DNA of 64,000 bases, taken from assembly GCA_018398585.1 (NCBI GenBank), contig JAGTTD010000032.1:1-64000 (forward strand). Direction: 5' to 3'. A model generated the notes under the pieces. The model saw nothing but the letters and a program-made list of their open reading frames with translations. It did no database searches and was not told the DNA's origin. The translations under genes and the position numbers were made by a program. Below are positions 1-12,658 of this stretch, one piece after another; position 1 is the stretch's first letter; each line of letters opens with the position of its first letter. The DNA is from Simmondsia chinensis. Its lineage: Eukaryota > Streptophyta > Magnoliopsida > Caryophyllales > Simmondsiaceae.

Positions 1-3000
1 TAATTCTCTTAGACAATGGGGGCTTAGTTCTCTTGCTCAAGAAGGGCAAGAGGAAGGGGGGCGGTTACCCTTCCCCTAAAGTGAAGGGACCGGCTGGCTT
101 TCACCTAAGGTGAAGGACTCGGTATGCCAAGTCCCTTAGACAATGGGTGCTTGGTTCTCTTGCTCAAGAAGGGCAAGATGAAGGGGGGCGGTCACCCTTC
201 ACCTAAAGTGAAGGGACCGCCTGGCTTTCACCTAATGTGAAGGCCTCGATATGCTAAGTCCCTTAGACAATGGGGGCTTGGGTCTCTTGCTCAAGAAGGG
301 CAAGAGGAAGGGTGGCGGTTACCCTTCACCTAAAGTGAAGGGACGGCCTGGCTTTCCCCTAATGTGAAGGCCCCAGTATTCTAAGTGTCTTAGACAATGG
401 GGGCTTGGTTCTCTTGCTCAAGAAGAGCAAGAGGAAGGAGGGCGGTTACCCTTCACATAAAGTGAAGGGACCACCCGGCTTTCACCTAATGTGAAGGCCT
501 CGGTATGCTAATTCTCTTAGACAATGGGGGCTTAGTTCTCTTGCTTAAGAAGAGCAAGAGGAAGGGGGGCGGTTACCCTTCCCCTAAAGGGAAGGGACCG
601 CCTAGCTTTCCCCTAATGTGAAGGACTCGGTACGCTAAGTCCCTTAGACAATGGGGCTTGGTTCTCTTGCTCAAGAAGAGCAAGAGGAAGGGGGGCGGTT
701 ACCCTTCACCTAAAGTGAAGGGACCGCCTGGCTTTCACCTAATGTGAAGGCCTCGGTATGCTAAGTCCCTTAGACAATGGGGGCTTGGTTCTCTTGCTCA
801 TGAAGAGCAAGAGGACGGGGGGCGGTTACCCTTCACCTAAAGTGAAGGGACCGCCCAGCTTTCACCTAATGTGAAGGCCTCGATATGCTAAGTCCCTTAG
901 ACAATGGGGGCTTGGTTCTCTTGCTGAAGAAGGGCAAGAGGAAGGGGGGCGGTTACCCGTCCCCTAAAGTGAAGGGACAGTCTGGCTTTCACCTAATGTG
1001 AAGGCCTCGGTATGCTAAGTCCCTTAGACAATGGGGGCGTGGTTCTCTTTCTCAAGAAGAGCAAGAGGAAGGGGGGCGGTTACCTTCACCTAAAGTGAAG
1101 GGACCGCCTGGCTTTCACCTAATGTGAAGGCCCCGGTATGCTAAGTCCCTTAGACAATGGGGGCTCGGTTCTCTTTCTCAAGAAGAGCAAGAGGAAGGGG
1201 GGCGGTTACCCTTCACCTAAAGTGAAGGGACCGCCTGGCTTTCACCTAATGTGAAGGCCTCGATATGCTAAGTCCCGTAGACAATGGGGGCTTGGTTCTC
1301 TTGCTCAAGAACTGCAAGAGGAAGGGTGGCGGTTACCCTTCACCTAAAGAGAAGGGACGGCCTGGCTTTCACCTAATGTGAAGGCCCCGGTATTCTAAGT
1401 GTTTTAGACAATGGGGGCTTGGTTCTCTTGCTCAAGAAGAGCAAGAGGAAGGAGGGCGGTTACCCTTCACCTAAAGTGAAGGGACCGGCTGGCTTTCACC
1501 TAATGTGAAGGCCTCGGTATGCTAACTCCCTTAGACAATGGGGGCTTGGTTCTCTTGCTCATGAAGAGCAAGAGGAAGGGGGGCGGTTACCCTTCACCTA
1601 AAGTGAAGGGGCCGCCTGGCTTTCACCTAATGTGAAGGCCTCGGTATGCTAAGTCCCTTAGACAATGGGGGCTTGGTTCTCTTGCTGAAGAAGGGCAAGA
1701 GGAAGGGGGGCGGTTACCCGTCCCCTAAAGTGAAGGGACAGTCAGGCTTTCACCTAATGTGAAGGCCTCGGTATGCTAAGTCCCTTAGACAATGGGGGCG
1801 TGGTTCTCTTTCTCAAGAAGAGCAAGAGGAAGGGGGCCGGTTACCCTTCACCTAAAGTGAAGGGACCGCCTGGATTTCACCTAATGTGAAGGCCCCGGTA
1901 TGCTAGGTCCCTTTGACAATGGGGGCTCGGTTCTCTTTCTCAAGAAGAGCAAGAGGAAGGGGGGTGGTTACCCTTCACCTAAAGTGAAGGGACCGCCTGG
2001 CTTTCACCTAATGTGAAGGCCTCGATATACTAAGTCCCTTAGACAATGGGGGCTTGGGTCTCTTGCTCAAGAAGGGCAAGAGGAAGGGTGGCGGTTACCC
2101 TTCACCTAAAGTGAAGGGACGGCCTGGCTTTCCCCTAATGTGAAGGCCCCAGTATTCTAAGTGTCTTAGACAATGGGGGCTTGGTTCTCTTGCTCAAGAA
2201 GAGCAAGAAGAAGGAGGGCGGTTACCCTTCACCTAAAGTGAAGGGACCACCCGGCTTTCACCTAATGTGAAGGCCTCGGTATGCTAAGTCCCTTAGACAA
2301 TGGGGGCTTGGTTTTCTTGCTCAAGAAGAGCAAGAGGAAGGGGGGCGGTTACCCTTCACCTAAGGTGAAGGGACCGCCCGGCTTTCACCTAATGTGAAGG
2401 CTTCGGTATGCTAAGTCCCTTAGACAATGGGGGCTTGGTTTTCTTGCCCAAGAAGAGCAACAGGAAGGGGGGCGGTTACCCTTCACCTAAAGTGAAGGGA
2501 CCGCCCGGCTTTCACCTAATGTGAAGGCCTCGGTATGCTATGTCCCTTAGATAATGGGGGCTTGGTTTTCTTGCTCAAGAAGAGCAAGAGGAAGGGGGGC
2601 GGTTACCCTTCCCCTAAAGTTAAGGGACCGGCCAACTTTCACCTAATGTGAAGGCCTCGGTATGCTAAGTCCCTTAGACAATGGGGGCTTGGTTCTCTTG
2701 CTCAAGAAGCGCAAGAGGAAGGGGGGCGGTTACCCTTCACCTAAAGTGAAGGGACCGGCTGGCTTTCACCTAATGTGAAGGCCTCGGTATTCTAAGTCCC
2801 TTAGACAATGGGGGCTTGGTTCACTTGCTCAAGAAGCGCAAGAGGAAGGGGGGCGGTTACCCTTCACCTAAAGTGAAGGGACCGGCTGGCTTTCACCTAA
2901 TGTGAAGGCCTCGGTATTCTAAGTCCCTTAGACAATGGGGGCTTGGTTCACTTGCTCAAGAAGCGCAAGAGGAAGGGGGGCGGTTACCCATCACCTAAAG

Positions 3001-4269
3001 TGAAGGGACCGGCCGACTTTCACCTAATGTGAAGGCCTCGGTATGCTAAGTACCTTAGACAATGGGGGCTTGGTTCTCTTGCTCAAGAAGCGCAAGAGGA
3101 AGGGGGGCGGTTACCCTTCACCTAAAGTGAAGGGACCGGCTGGCTTTCACCTAATGTGAAGGCCTTGGTATTCTAAGTCCCTTAGACAATGGGGGCTTGG
3201 TTCACTTGCTCAAGAAGCGCAAGAGGAAGGGGGGCGGTTACCCTTCACCTAAAGTGAAGGGACCGGCTGGCTTTCACCTAATGTGAAGGCCTCGGTATTC
3301 TAAGTCCCTTAGACAATGGGGGCTTGGTTCACTTGCTCAAGAAGCGCAAGAGGAAGGGGGGCGGTTACCCATCACCTAAAGTGAAGGGACCGGCTGGCTT
3401 TAACCTAAGGTGAAGGCCTCGGTATGCCAAGTCCCTTAGACAATGGGGGCTTGGTTCTCTTGCTCAAGAAGGGCAAGATGAAGGGGGGAGGTTACCCTTC
3501 ACCTAAAGTGAAGGGACCGCCTGGCTTTCACCTAATGTGAAGGCCTCGGTATGCTAAGTCCCTTAGACAATGGGGGCTTGGTTCTCTTGCTCATGAAGAG
3601 CAAGAGGACGGGGGGCGGTTACCCTTTACCTAAAGTGAAGGGACCGCCCAGCTTTCACCTAATGTGAAGGCCTCGGTATGCTAAGTCCCTTAGACAATGG
3701 GGGCTTTGTTCTCTTGCTGAAGAAGGGCAAGAGGAAGGGGGGCGGTTACCCGTCCCCTAAAGTGAAGGGACAGTCTGGCTTTCACCTAATGTGAAGGCCT
3801 CGGTATGCTAAGTCCCTTAGACAATGGGGGCGTGGTTCTCTTTCTCAAGAAGAGCAACGGGAAGGGGGGCGGTTACCCTTCACCTAAAGTGAAGGGACCG
3901 CCTGGCTTTCACCTAATGTGAAGGCCCCGGCATGCTAAGTCCCTTAGACAATGGGGGCTCGGTTCTCTTTCTCAAGAAGAGCAAGAGGAAGGGGGGCGGT
4001 TACCCTTCACCTAAAGTGAAGGGACCGCCTGGCTTTCACCGAATGTGAAGGCCTTGATATGCTAAGTCCCGTAGACAATGGGGGCTTGGTTCTCTTGCTC
4101 AAGAAGGGCAAGAGGAAGGGTGGCGGTTACCCTTCACCTAAAGAGAAGGGACGGCCTGGCTTTCACCTAATGTGAAGGCCCCGGTATTCTAAGTGTTTTA
4201 GACAATGGGGGCTTGGTTCTCTTGCTCAAGAAGAGCAAGAGGAAGGAGGGCGGTTACCCTTCACCTAAA

Positions 4270-7200
4270 GTGAAGGGACCGCCCAGCTTTCACCTAATGT
4301 GAAGGCCTCTGTATGCTAACTCCCTTAGACAATGGGGGCTTGGTTCTCTTGCTCATGAAGAGCAAGAGGAAGGGGGGCGGTTGCCCTTCACCTAAAGTGA
4401 AGGGGCCGCCTGGCTTTCACCTAATGTGAAGGCCTCGGTATGCTAAGTCCCTTAGACAATAGGGGCTTGGTTCTCTTGCTGAAGAAGGGCAAGAGGAAGG
4501 GGGGCTGTTACCCGTCCCCTAAAGTGAAGGGACAGTCTGGCTTTCACCTAATGTGAAGGCCTCGGTATGCTAAGTCCCTTAGACAATGGGGGCGTAGTTC
4601 TCTTTCTCAAGAAGAGCAAGGGGAAGGGGGGCGGTTACCCTTCACCTAAAGTGAAGGGACCGCCTGGCTTTCACCTAATGTGAAGGCCCCGGTATGCTAA
4701 GTCCCTTAGACAATGGGGGCTCGGTTCTCTTTCTCAAGAAGAGCAAGAGGAAGGGGGGCGGTTACCCTTCACCTAAAGTGAAGGGACCGCCTGGCTTTCA
4801 CCTAATGTGAAGGCCTCGATATGCTAAGTCCCTTAGACAATGGGGGCTTGGTTCTCTTGCTCAAGAAGGGCAAGAGGAAGGGTGGCGGTTACCCTTCACC
4901 CAAAGTGAAGGGACGGCCTGGCTTTCACCTAATGTGAAGGCCCCGGTATTCTAAGTGTCTTAGACAATGGGGGCTTGGTTCTCTTGCTCAAGAAGAGCAA
5001 CAGGAAGGAGGGCGGTTACCCTTCACCTAAAGTGAAGGGACCACCCGGCTTTCACCTAATGTGAAGGCCTCGGTATGCTAAGTCCCTTAGACAATGGGGG
5101 CTTGGTTTTCTTGCTCAAGAAGAGCAAGAGGAAGGGGGGCGGTTACCCTTCACCTAAAGTGAAGGGACCGCCCGGCTTTCACCTAATGTGAAGGCCTCGG
5201 TATGCTAAGTCCCTCAGACAATGGGGGCTTGGTTTTCTTGCTCAAGAAGAGCAAGAGGAAGGGGGGCGGTTACCCTTCACCTAAAGTGAAGGGACCGCCC
5301 GGCTTTCACCTAATGTGAAGGCCTCGGTATGCTAAGTCCCTTACACAATGGGGGCTTGGTTTTCTTGCTCAAGAAGAGCAAGAGGAAGGGGGGCGGTTAC
5401 CCTTCCCCTAAAGTGAAGGGACCGGCCGGCTTTCACCTAATGTGAAGGCCTCGGTATGCTAAGTCCCTTAGACAATGGGGGCATGGTTCTCTTGCTCAAG
5501 AAGCGCAAGAGGAAGGGGGGCTGTTACCCTTCACCTAAAGTGAAGGGACCGGCTGGCTTTCACCTAATGTGAAGGCCTCGGTATTCTAAGTCTCTTAGAC
5601 AATGGGGCCTTGGTTCACTTGCTCAAGAAGCGCTAGAGGAAGGGGGGCGGTTACCCTTCACCTAAAGTGAAGGGACCGGCTGGCTTTCACCTAATTTGAA
5701 GGCCTCGGTATTCTAAGTCCCTTAGACAATGGGGCCTTGGTTCACTTGCTGAAGAAGCGCAAGAGGAAGGGGGGCGGTTACCCTTCACCTAAAGTGAAGG
5801 GACCGGCTGGCTTTCACCCAATGTGAAGGCCTCGGTATTCTAAGTCCCTTAGACAATGGGGGCTTGGTTCACTTGCTCAAGAAGCGCAAGAGGAAGGGGG
5901 GCGGTTACACATCACCTAAAGTGAAGGGACCGGCTGGCTTTCACCTAAGGTGAAGGCCTCGGTATACCAAGTCCCTTAGACAATGGGGGCTTGGTTCTCT
6001 TGCTCAAGAAGAGCAAAATGAAGGGGGGAGGTTACCCTTCACCTAAAGTTAAGGGACAGCCTGGCTTTCACCTAATGTGAAGGCCTCGGTCTGCTAAATC
6101 CCTGAGACAATGGGGGCTTGGTTTTCTAGCTCAAGAAGAGCAAGAGGAAGGGGGGCGGTTACCCTTCACCTAAAGTGAAGGGACCGCCTAGCTTTCACCT
6201 AATGTGAAGGCCTCGGTATTCTAAGTCCCTTAGGCAATGGGGGCTTGGTTCTCTTGCTCAAGAAGGGAAAGAGGAAGGGGGGCGGTTACCCTTCACCTAC
6301 AGTGAAGGGACCGGCTGGCTTTCACCTAAGTTGAAGGCCTCGGTATGCCAAGTCCCTTAGACAATGGGGGCTTGGTTCTCTTGCTCAAGAAGGGCAAGTT
6401 GAAGGGGGGCGGTTACCCTTCACCTAAAATGAAGGGACCGCCTTATGCTAAGTCACTTAGACAATGGGGGCTTGGTTCTCTTGCTCAAGAAGGGCAAGAG
6501 GAAGGGGGACGGTTACCCTTTACCTTAGGTGAAAGCCTCGGTATGCTAATTCCCTTAGACAATGGGGGCTTAGTTCTCTTGCTTAAGAAGGGCAAGAGGA
6601 AGGGGGACGGTTACCCATCCCCTAAAGGGAAGGGACCGCCTGGCTTTCACCTAATGTGAGGGCCTCGGTATGCTAAGTCCCTTAGACAATAGGGGCTTGG
6701 TTCTCTTGCTCAAGAAGAGCAAGAGGAAGGGGGGGCGGTTACCCTTCACCTAAAGTGAAGGGACCGCCTGGCTCTCACCTAATGTGAAGGCCTCGGTATG
6801 CTAAGTCCCTTAGACAATGGGGGTTTGGTTCTCTTGCTCAAGAAGAGCAAGAGGAAGGGGGGCGCTTACCCTTCACCTAAAGTGAAGGGGCCGCCTGGCT
6901 TTCACCTTATGTGAAGGCCTCGGTATACTAAGTCCCTTAGACAATTGGGGCTTGGTTCTCTTGCTCAAGAAGAGGAAGAGGAAGGGGGGCGGTTACCCTT
7001 CACCTAAAGTGAAGGGACCGCCTGGCTTTCACCTAATGTGAAGGCCTCGGTATGCTAAGTCCCTTAGACGATGGGGGCTTGGTTCTCTTGCTGAAGAAGG
7101 GCAAGAGGAAGGGGGGCGGTTACCCTTCACCTAAAGTGAAGGGACCGCCTGGCTTTCACCTAATGTGATGGCCTCGGTATGCTAAGTCCCTTAGACAATG

Positions 7201-7417
7201 GGGCCGTGGTTCTCTTTCTCAAGAAGAGCAAGAGGAAGGGGGGCGGTTACCCTTCACCTAAAGTGAAGGGACCGCCTGGCTTTCACCTAATGTGAAGGCC
7301 TCGGTATGCTAAGTCCCTTAGACAATGGGGGCTTGGTTCTCTTTCTCAAGAAGAGCAAGAGGAAGGGGGGCGGTTACCCTTCACCTAAAGTGAAGGGACC
7401 GCCTGGCTTTCACCTAA
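4270..7417. repeat. higher-order block, left copy (offset 3852 bp)
   Basis: This stretch of the 127-bp array is repeated almost identically at about 8122-11269. Three diagnostic monomer variants keep the same offset of exactly 3852 bp: ctgtatgctaac at 4309 and 8161, ccccggtattctaagtgt at 4941 and 8793, and a pair of shortened monomers starting near 6345 and 10197. Homology at that offset fades near 7417/11269, where the next monomers differ. Confidence 0.85.
6430..6560. repeat. truncated satellite monomers
   Basis: Two consecutive monomers lack part of the third inverted repeat. One joins 'gggaccgcct' directly to 'tatgctaagtcac', losing about 30 bp. The next has a shortened segment reading 'ccctttaccttaggtgaaag'. 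The same pair recurs at about 10282-10412 in the duplicated block, and the second type also occurs near 7756. Confidence 0.8.
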
Positions 7418-8121
7418 TGTGAAGGCCTCGGTATTCTAAGTCCCTTAGACAATGGGGGCTTGGTTCTCTTGCTCAAGGAGGGCAAGAGGAAGGGGGGCGG
7501 TTACCCTTCCCCTAAAGTGAAGGGACCGGCTGGCTTTCACCTAAGGTGAAGGCCTCGGTATGCCAAGTCCCTTAGACAATGGGGGCTTGGTTCTCTTGCT
7601 CAAGAAGGGCAAGATGAAGGGGGGCGGTCACCCTTCACCTAACGTGAAGGGACCGCCTGGCTTTCACCTAATATGAAGGCCTCGGTATGCTAAGTCACTT
7701 AGACAATGGGGGCTTGGTTCTCTTGCTCAAGAAGGGCAAGAGGAAGGGGGAAGGTTACGCTTTACCTTAGGTGAAAGCCTCGGTATGCTAATCCTCTTAG
7801 ACAATGGGGGCTTAGTTCTCTTTCTTAAGAAGAGCAAGAGGAAGGGGGGCGGTTACCCTTCCCCTAAAGGGAAGGGACCGCCTAGCTTTCACCTAATGTG
7901 AAGGACTCGGTACGCTACGTCCCTTAGACAATGGGGCTTGGTTCTCTTGCTCAAGAAGAGCAAGAGGAAGGGGGGCGGTCACCCTTCACCTAAAGTGAAG
8001 GGACCGCCTGGCTTTCACCTAATGTGAAGGCCTCGGTATGCTAAGTCCCTTAGACAATGGGGGCTTGGTTCTCTTGCTCAAGAAGGGCAAGAGGAAGGGG
8101 GGCGGTTACCCTTCACCTAAA

Positions 8122-11100
8122 GTGAAGGGACCGCCCAGCTTTTACCTAATGTGAAGGCCTCTGTATGCTAACTCCCTTAGACAATGGGGGCTTGGTTCTC
8201 TTGCTCATGAAGAGCAAGAGGAAGGGGGGCGGTTGCCCTTCACCTAAAGTGAAGGGGCCGCCTGGCTTTCACCTAATGTGAAGGCCTCGGTATGCTAAGT
8301 CCCTTAGACAATGGGGGCTTGGTTCTCTTGCTGAAGAAGGGCAAGAGGAAGGGGGGCGGTTACCCGTTCCCTAAAGTGAAGGGACAGTCTGGCTTTCACC
8401 TAATGTGAAGGCCTCGGTATGCTAAGTCCCTTAGACAATGGGGGCGTGGTTCTCTTTCTCAAGAAGAGCAAGAGGAAGGGGGGCGGTTACCCTTCACCTA
8501 AAGTGAAGGGACCGCCTGGCTTTCACCTAATGTGAAGGCCCCGGTATGCTAAGTCCCTTAGACAATGGGGGCTCGGTTCTCTTTCTCAAGAAGAGCAAGA
8601 GGAAGGGGCGCGGTTACCCTTCACCTAAAGTGAAGGGACCGCCTGGCTTTCACCTAATGTGAAGGCCTCGATATGCAAAGTCCCTTAGACAATGGGGGCT
8701 TGGTTCTCTTGCTCAAGAAGGGCAAGAGGAAGGGTGGCGGTTACCCTTCACCTAAAGTGAAGGGACGGCCTGGCTTTCACCTAATGTGAAGGCCCCGGTA
8801 TTCTAAGTGTCTTAGACAATGGGGGCTTGGTTCTCTTGCTCAAGAAGAGCAAGAGGAAGGAGGGCGGTTACCCTTCACCAAAAGTGAAGGGACCACCCGG
8901 CTTTCACCTAATGTGAAGGCCTCGGTATGCTAAGTCCCTTAGACAATGGGGGCTTGGTTTTCTTGCTCAAGAAGAGCAAGAGGAAGGGGGGCGGTTACCC
9001 TTCACCTAAAGTGAAGGGACCGCCCGGCTTTCACCTAATGTGAAGGCCTCGGTATGCTAAGTCCCTCAGACAATGGGGGCTTGGTTTTCTTGCTCAAGAA
9101 GAGCAAGAGGAAGGGGGGCGGTTACCCTTCACCTAAAGTGAAGGGACCGCCCGGCTTTCACCTAATGTGAAGGCCTCGGTATGCTAAGTCCCTTACACAA
9201 TGGGGGCGTGGTTTTCTTGCTCAAGAAGAGCAAGAGGAAGGGGGGCGGTTACCCTTCCCCTAAAGTGAAGGGACCGGCCGGCTTTCACCTAATGTGAAGG
9301 CCTCGGTATGCTAAGTCCCTTAGACAATGGGGGCATGGTTCTCTTGCTCAAGAAGCGCAAGAGGAAGGGGGGCGGTTACCCTTCACCTAAAGTGAAGGGA
9401 CCGGCTGGCTTTCACCTAATGTGAAGGCCTCGGTATTCTAAGTCCCTTAGACAATGGGGCCTTGGTTCACTTGCTCAAGAAGAGCTAGAGGAAGGGGGGC
9501 GGTTACCCTTCACCTAAAGTGAAGGGACCGGCTGGCTTTCACCTAATGTGAAGGCCTCGGTATTCTAAGTCCCTTAGACAATGGGGCCTTGGTTCACTTG
9601 CTCAAGAAGCGCAAGAGGAAGGGGGGCGGTTACCCTTCACCTAAAGTGAAGGGACCGGCTGGCTTTCACCCAATGTGAAGGCCTCGGTATTCTAAGTCCC
9701 TTAGACAATGGGGGCTTGGTTCACTTGCTCAAGAAGCGCAAGAGGAAGGAGGGCGGTTACCCATCACCTAAAGTGAAGGGACCGGCTGGCTTTCACCTAA
9801 GGTGAAGGCCTCGGCATACCAAGTCCCTTAGACAATGGGGGCTTGGTTCTCTTGCTCAAGAAGAGCAAGATGAAGGGGGGAGGTTACCCTTCACCTAAAG
9901 TTAAGGGACCGCCTGGCTTTCACCTAATGTGAAGTCCTCGGTCTGCTAAATCCCTTAGACAATGGGGGCTTGGTTTTCTAGCTCAAGAAGAGCAAGAGGA
10001 AGGGGGGCGGTTACCCTTCACCTAAAGTAAAGGGACCGCCTGGCTTTCACCTAATGTGAAGGCCTCGGTATTCTAAGTCCCTTAGACAATGGGGGCTTGG
10101 TTCTCTTGCTCAAGAAGGGAAAGAGGAAGGGGGGCGGTTACCCTTCACCTACAGTGAAGGGACCGGCTGGCTTTCACCTAAGGTGAAGGCCTCGGTATGC
10201 CAAGTCCCTTAGACAATGGGGGCTTGGTTCTCTTGCTCAAGAAGGGCAAGTTGAAGGGGGGCGGTTACCCTTCACCTAAAATGAAGGGACCGCCTTATGC
10301 TAAGTCACTTAGACAATGGGGGCTTGGTTCTCTTGCTCAAGAAGGGCAAGAGGAAGGGGGACGGTTACCCTTTACCTTAGGTGAAAGCCTCGGTATGCTA
10401 ATTCCCTTAGACAATGGGGGCTTAGTTCTCTTGCTTAAGAAGAGCAAGAGGAAGGGGGACGGTTACCCTTCCCCTAAAGGGAAGGGACCGCCTGGCTTTC
10501 ACCTAATGTGAGGGCCTCGGTATGCTAAGTCCCTTAGACAATGGGGGCTTGGTTCTCTTGCTCAAGAAGAGCAAGAGGAAGGGGGGCGGTTACCCTTCAC
10601 CTAAAGTGAAGGGATCGCCTGGCTCTCACCTAATGTGAAGGCCTCGGTATGCTAAGTCCCTTAGACAATGGGGGCTTGGTTCTCTTGCTCAAGAAGAGCA
10701 AGAGGAAGGGGGGCGGTTACCCTTCACCTAAAGTGAAGGGGCCGCCTGGCTTTCACCTTATGTGAAGGCCTCGGTATGCTAAGTCCCTTAGACAATTGGG
10801 GCTTGGTTCTCTTGCTCAAGAAGAGGAAGAGGAAGGGGGGCGGTTACCCTTCACCTAAAGTGAAGGGACCGCCTGGCTTTCACCTAATGTGAAGGCCTCG
10901 GTATGCTAAGTCCCTTAGACGATGGAGGCTTGGTTCTCTTGCTGAAGAAGGGCAAGAGGAAGGGGGGCGGTTACCCTTCACCTAAAGTGAAGGGACCGCC
11001 TGGCTTTCACCTAATGTGATGGCCTCGGTATGCTAAGTCCCTTAGACAATGGGGCCGTGGTTCTCTTTCTCAAGAAGAGCAAGAGGAAGGGGGGCGGTTA

Positions 11101-11269
11101 CCCTTGACCTAAAGTGAAGGGACCGCCTGGCTTTCACCTAATGTGAAGGCCTCGGTATGCTAAGTCCCTTAGACAATGGGGGCTTGGTTCTCTTTCTCAA
11201 GAAGAGCAAGAGGAAGGGGGGCGGTTACCCTTCACCTAAAGTGAAGGGACCGCCTGGCTTTCACCTAAC
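8122..11269. repeat. higher-order block, right copy (offset 3852 bp)
   Basis: Right copy of the multi-monomer block at 4270-7417. Only scattered substitutions separate the two copies, and they share the same truncated monomers, so the duplication is young relative to monomer divergence. The offset corresponds to about 30 monomers, two or more of them shortened. Confidence 0.85.
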
Positions 11270-12017
11270 ATGAAGGCCTCAGTATGCTAAGTCCCTTAGA
11301 CAATGGGGGCTTAGTTCTCTTGCTTAAGAAAGGCAAGAGGAAGGGGGCGGTTACCCTTCCCCTAAAGTGAAGGGACCGTCTGGCTTTCACCTACTGTGAA
11401 GGCCTCGGTATGCTAAGTCCCTTAGACAATGGGGGCGTGGTTCTCTTTCTCAAGAAGAGCAAGAGAGGGGGGGGGGGGGGTTGCCCTTCCCCTAAAGTGA
11501 AGGGACCGTCTGGCTTTCACCTAATGTGAAGGCCTCGGTATGCTAAGTCCCTTAGACAATGGGGGCGTGGTTCTCTTTCTCAAGAAGAGCAAGAGGAAGC
11601 GGGGCGGTTGCCCTTCACCTAAAGTGAAGGGACCGCCTGGCTTTCACCTAATGTGAAGGCTTCGGTATGCTAAGTCCCTCAGACAATGGGGGCTTGGTTC
11701 TCTTGCTCAAGAAGAGCAAGAGGAAGGGGGGCGGTTACCCTTCACCTAAAGTGAAGGGACCGCCTCGCTTTGACCTAATGTGAAGGCCTCGGTATGCTAT
11801 GTCCCTTAGACAATGGGGTCTTGGTTCATTTGCCCAAGAAGAGCAAGAGGAAGGGGGGCGATTACCCTACACCAAATGTGAAGGCCTCGGTATGTTAAGT
11901 CCCTTAGACAATGGGGGCTTGGTTCTCTTGCTCAAGAAGAGCAAGAGGAAGGGGGGCGGTTACCCTTCACCTAAAGTGAAGGGATCGCCTAGCTTTCACC
12001 TAATGCGAAGGCCTCGG

Positions 12018-12430
12018 TGCCGCTTATGAAACCGAGTATATAACACCGGGTCGGTTGTGTATGTCCCACCTGACATCAGGGACGGGCGGTAAACTCTCAT
12101 CAGCTTGAGAGCCCGCGGTTGCGTGCCCCATCTAACACCGAGGCGGTTGTGTATGTCCCCTTTAACATCAGGGACGGACGGTAAACTCGTGCTTGAGAGC
12201 CCGCGGTTGCGTGCCCCATCTAACACCGGGGCGGTTGTGTATGTCCCACCTAACATCAGGGACGAGCCGTAAACTCTCACCAGCTTGAGAGCCTGCGGTT
12301 GCGTGCCCCATCTAACACCGAGGCGGTTGTGTATGTTCCACCTAACATCAGGGACTGGCGGTAAACTCTCACCAGCTTGAGAGCCCGCGGTTGCGTGCCC
12401 CATCTAGCATCGGGGCGGTTGTTTGCATCT
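12018..12430. repeat. about 91-bp tandem repeat, roughly 4.5 copies
   Basis: The landmark gagagccYgcggttgcgtgc occurs at 12106, 12195, 12286 and 12379, spacings of 89, 91 and 93 bp. Units are GC-rich and contain ctctca/tgagag inverted repeats. The array starts where the 127-bp satellite stops. A 135-codon minus-strand ORF (11996-12403) is a by-product of the repetition and shows no recognisable domain. Confidence 0.9.
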
Positions 12431-12522
12431 CAGTTAGCATAGGGCCGGTAATAAGCTCACACAAACATAAGCGGGCGAAACGAAGTAACAAACTTTGACA
12501 GGAATGCAAATAAAGTCTTAAA

Positions 12523-12543
12523 ATATATATATATATATATATA
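12523..12543. repeat. (AT)n microsatellite
   Basis: About ten AT dinucleotides downstream of the F-box gene, in its probable 3' flank. Confidence 0.95.
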
Positions 12544-12658
12544 ACAAGAGTATATATTACAACAAAACTTCATTACATCAGGATGCCGCTAATACAACTA
12601 CAACGCTAAAAGTAACATACAAAAAGGTTCCAAAACGCCCTCTTGCAATCATCACGAC

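Larger units (their letters stand above)
1..12017. repeat. 127-bp satellite array, about 95 monomers
   Basis: A landmark (cttagacaatggggg) recurs every 127 bp from base 8 onward (8, 135, 262 and so on), in one orientation, to about 12017; the left edge is outside the window. Each monomer holds two G runs (5 and 6 G) and three inverted repeats with 5-nt loops. In the monomer at 660-760 these are ctcttgctc/gagcaagag (664-686, loop aagaa), cccttcac/gtgaaggg (702-722, loop ctaaa) and ttcac/gtgaa (734-748, loop ctaat), the last flanked by accg (723-726) and cggt (754-757). 127 is not a multiple of 3, so reading frames drift and stops recur; the few 60-100 codon ORFs inside are not genes. Divergence between monomers is low. 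I do not recognise the family. Confidence 0.97.

Noticed and set aside
6345..6659. 104-codon ORF (and its twin at 10197-10511, plus 76 codons at 11799-12029)
   Set aside because: Inside the 127-bp satellite; the peptides are translations of the repeat, exist only where truncated monomers restore a frame, and are duplicated with the 3852-bp block.
11996..12403. 135-codon minus-strand ORF
   Set aside because: Translation of the 91-bp tandem repeat with no domain; frame kept open by repetition.
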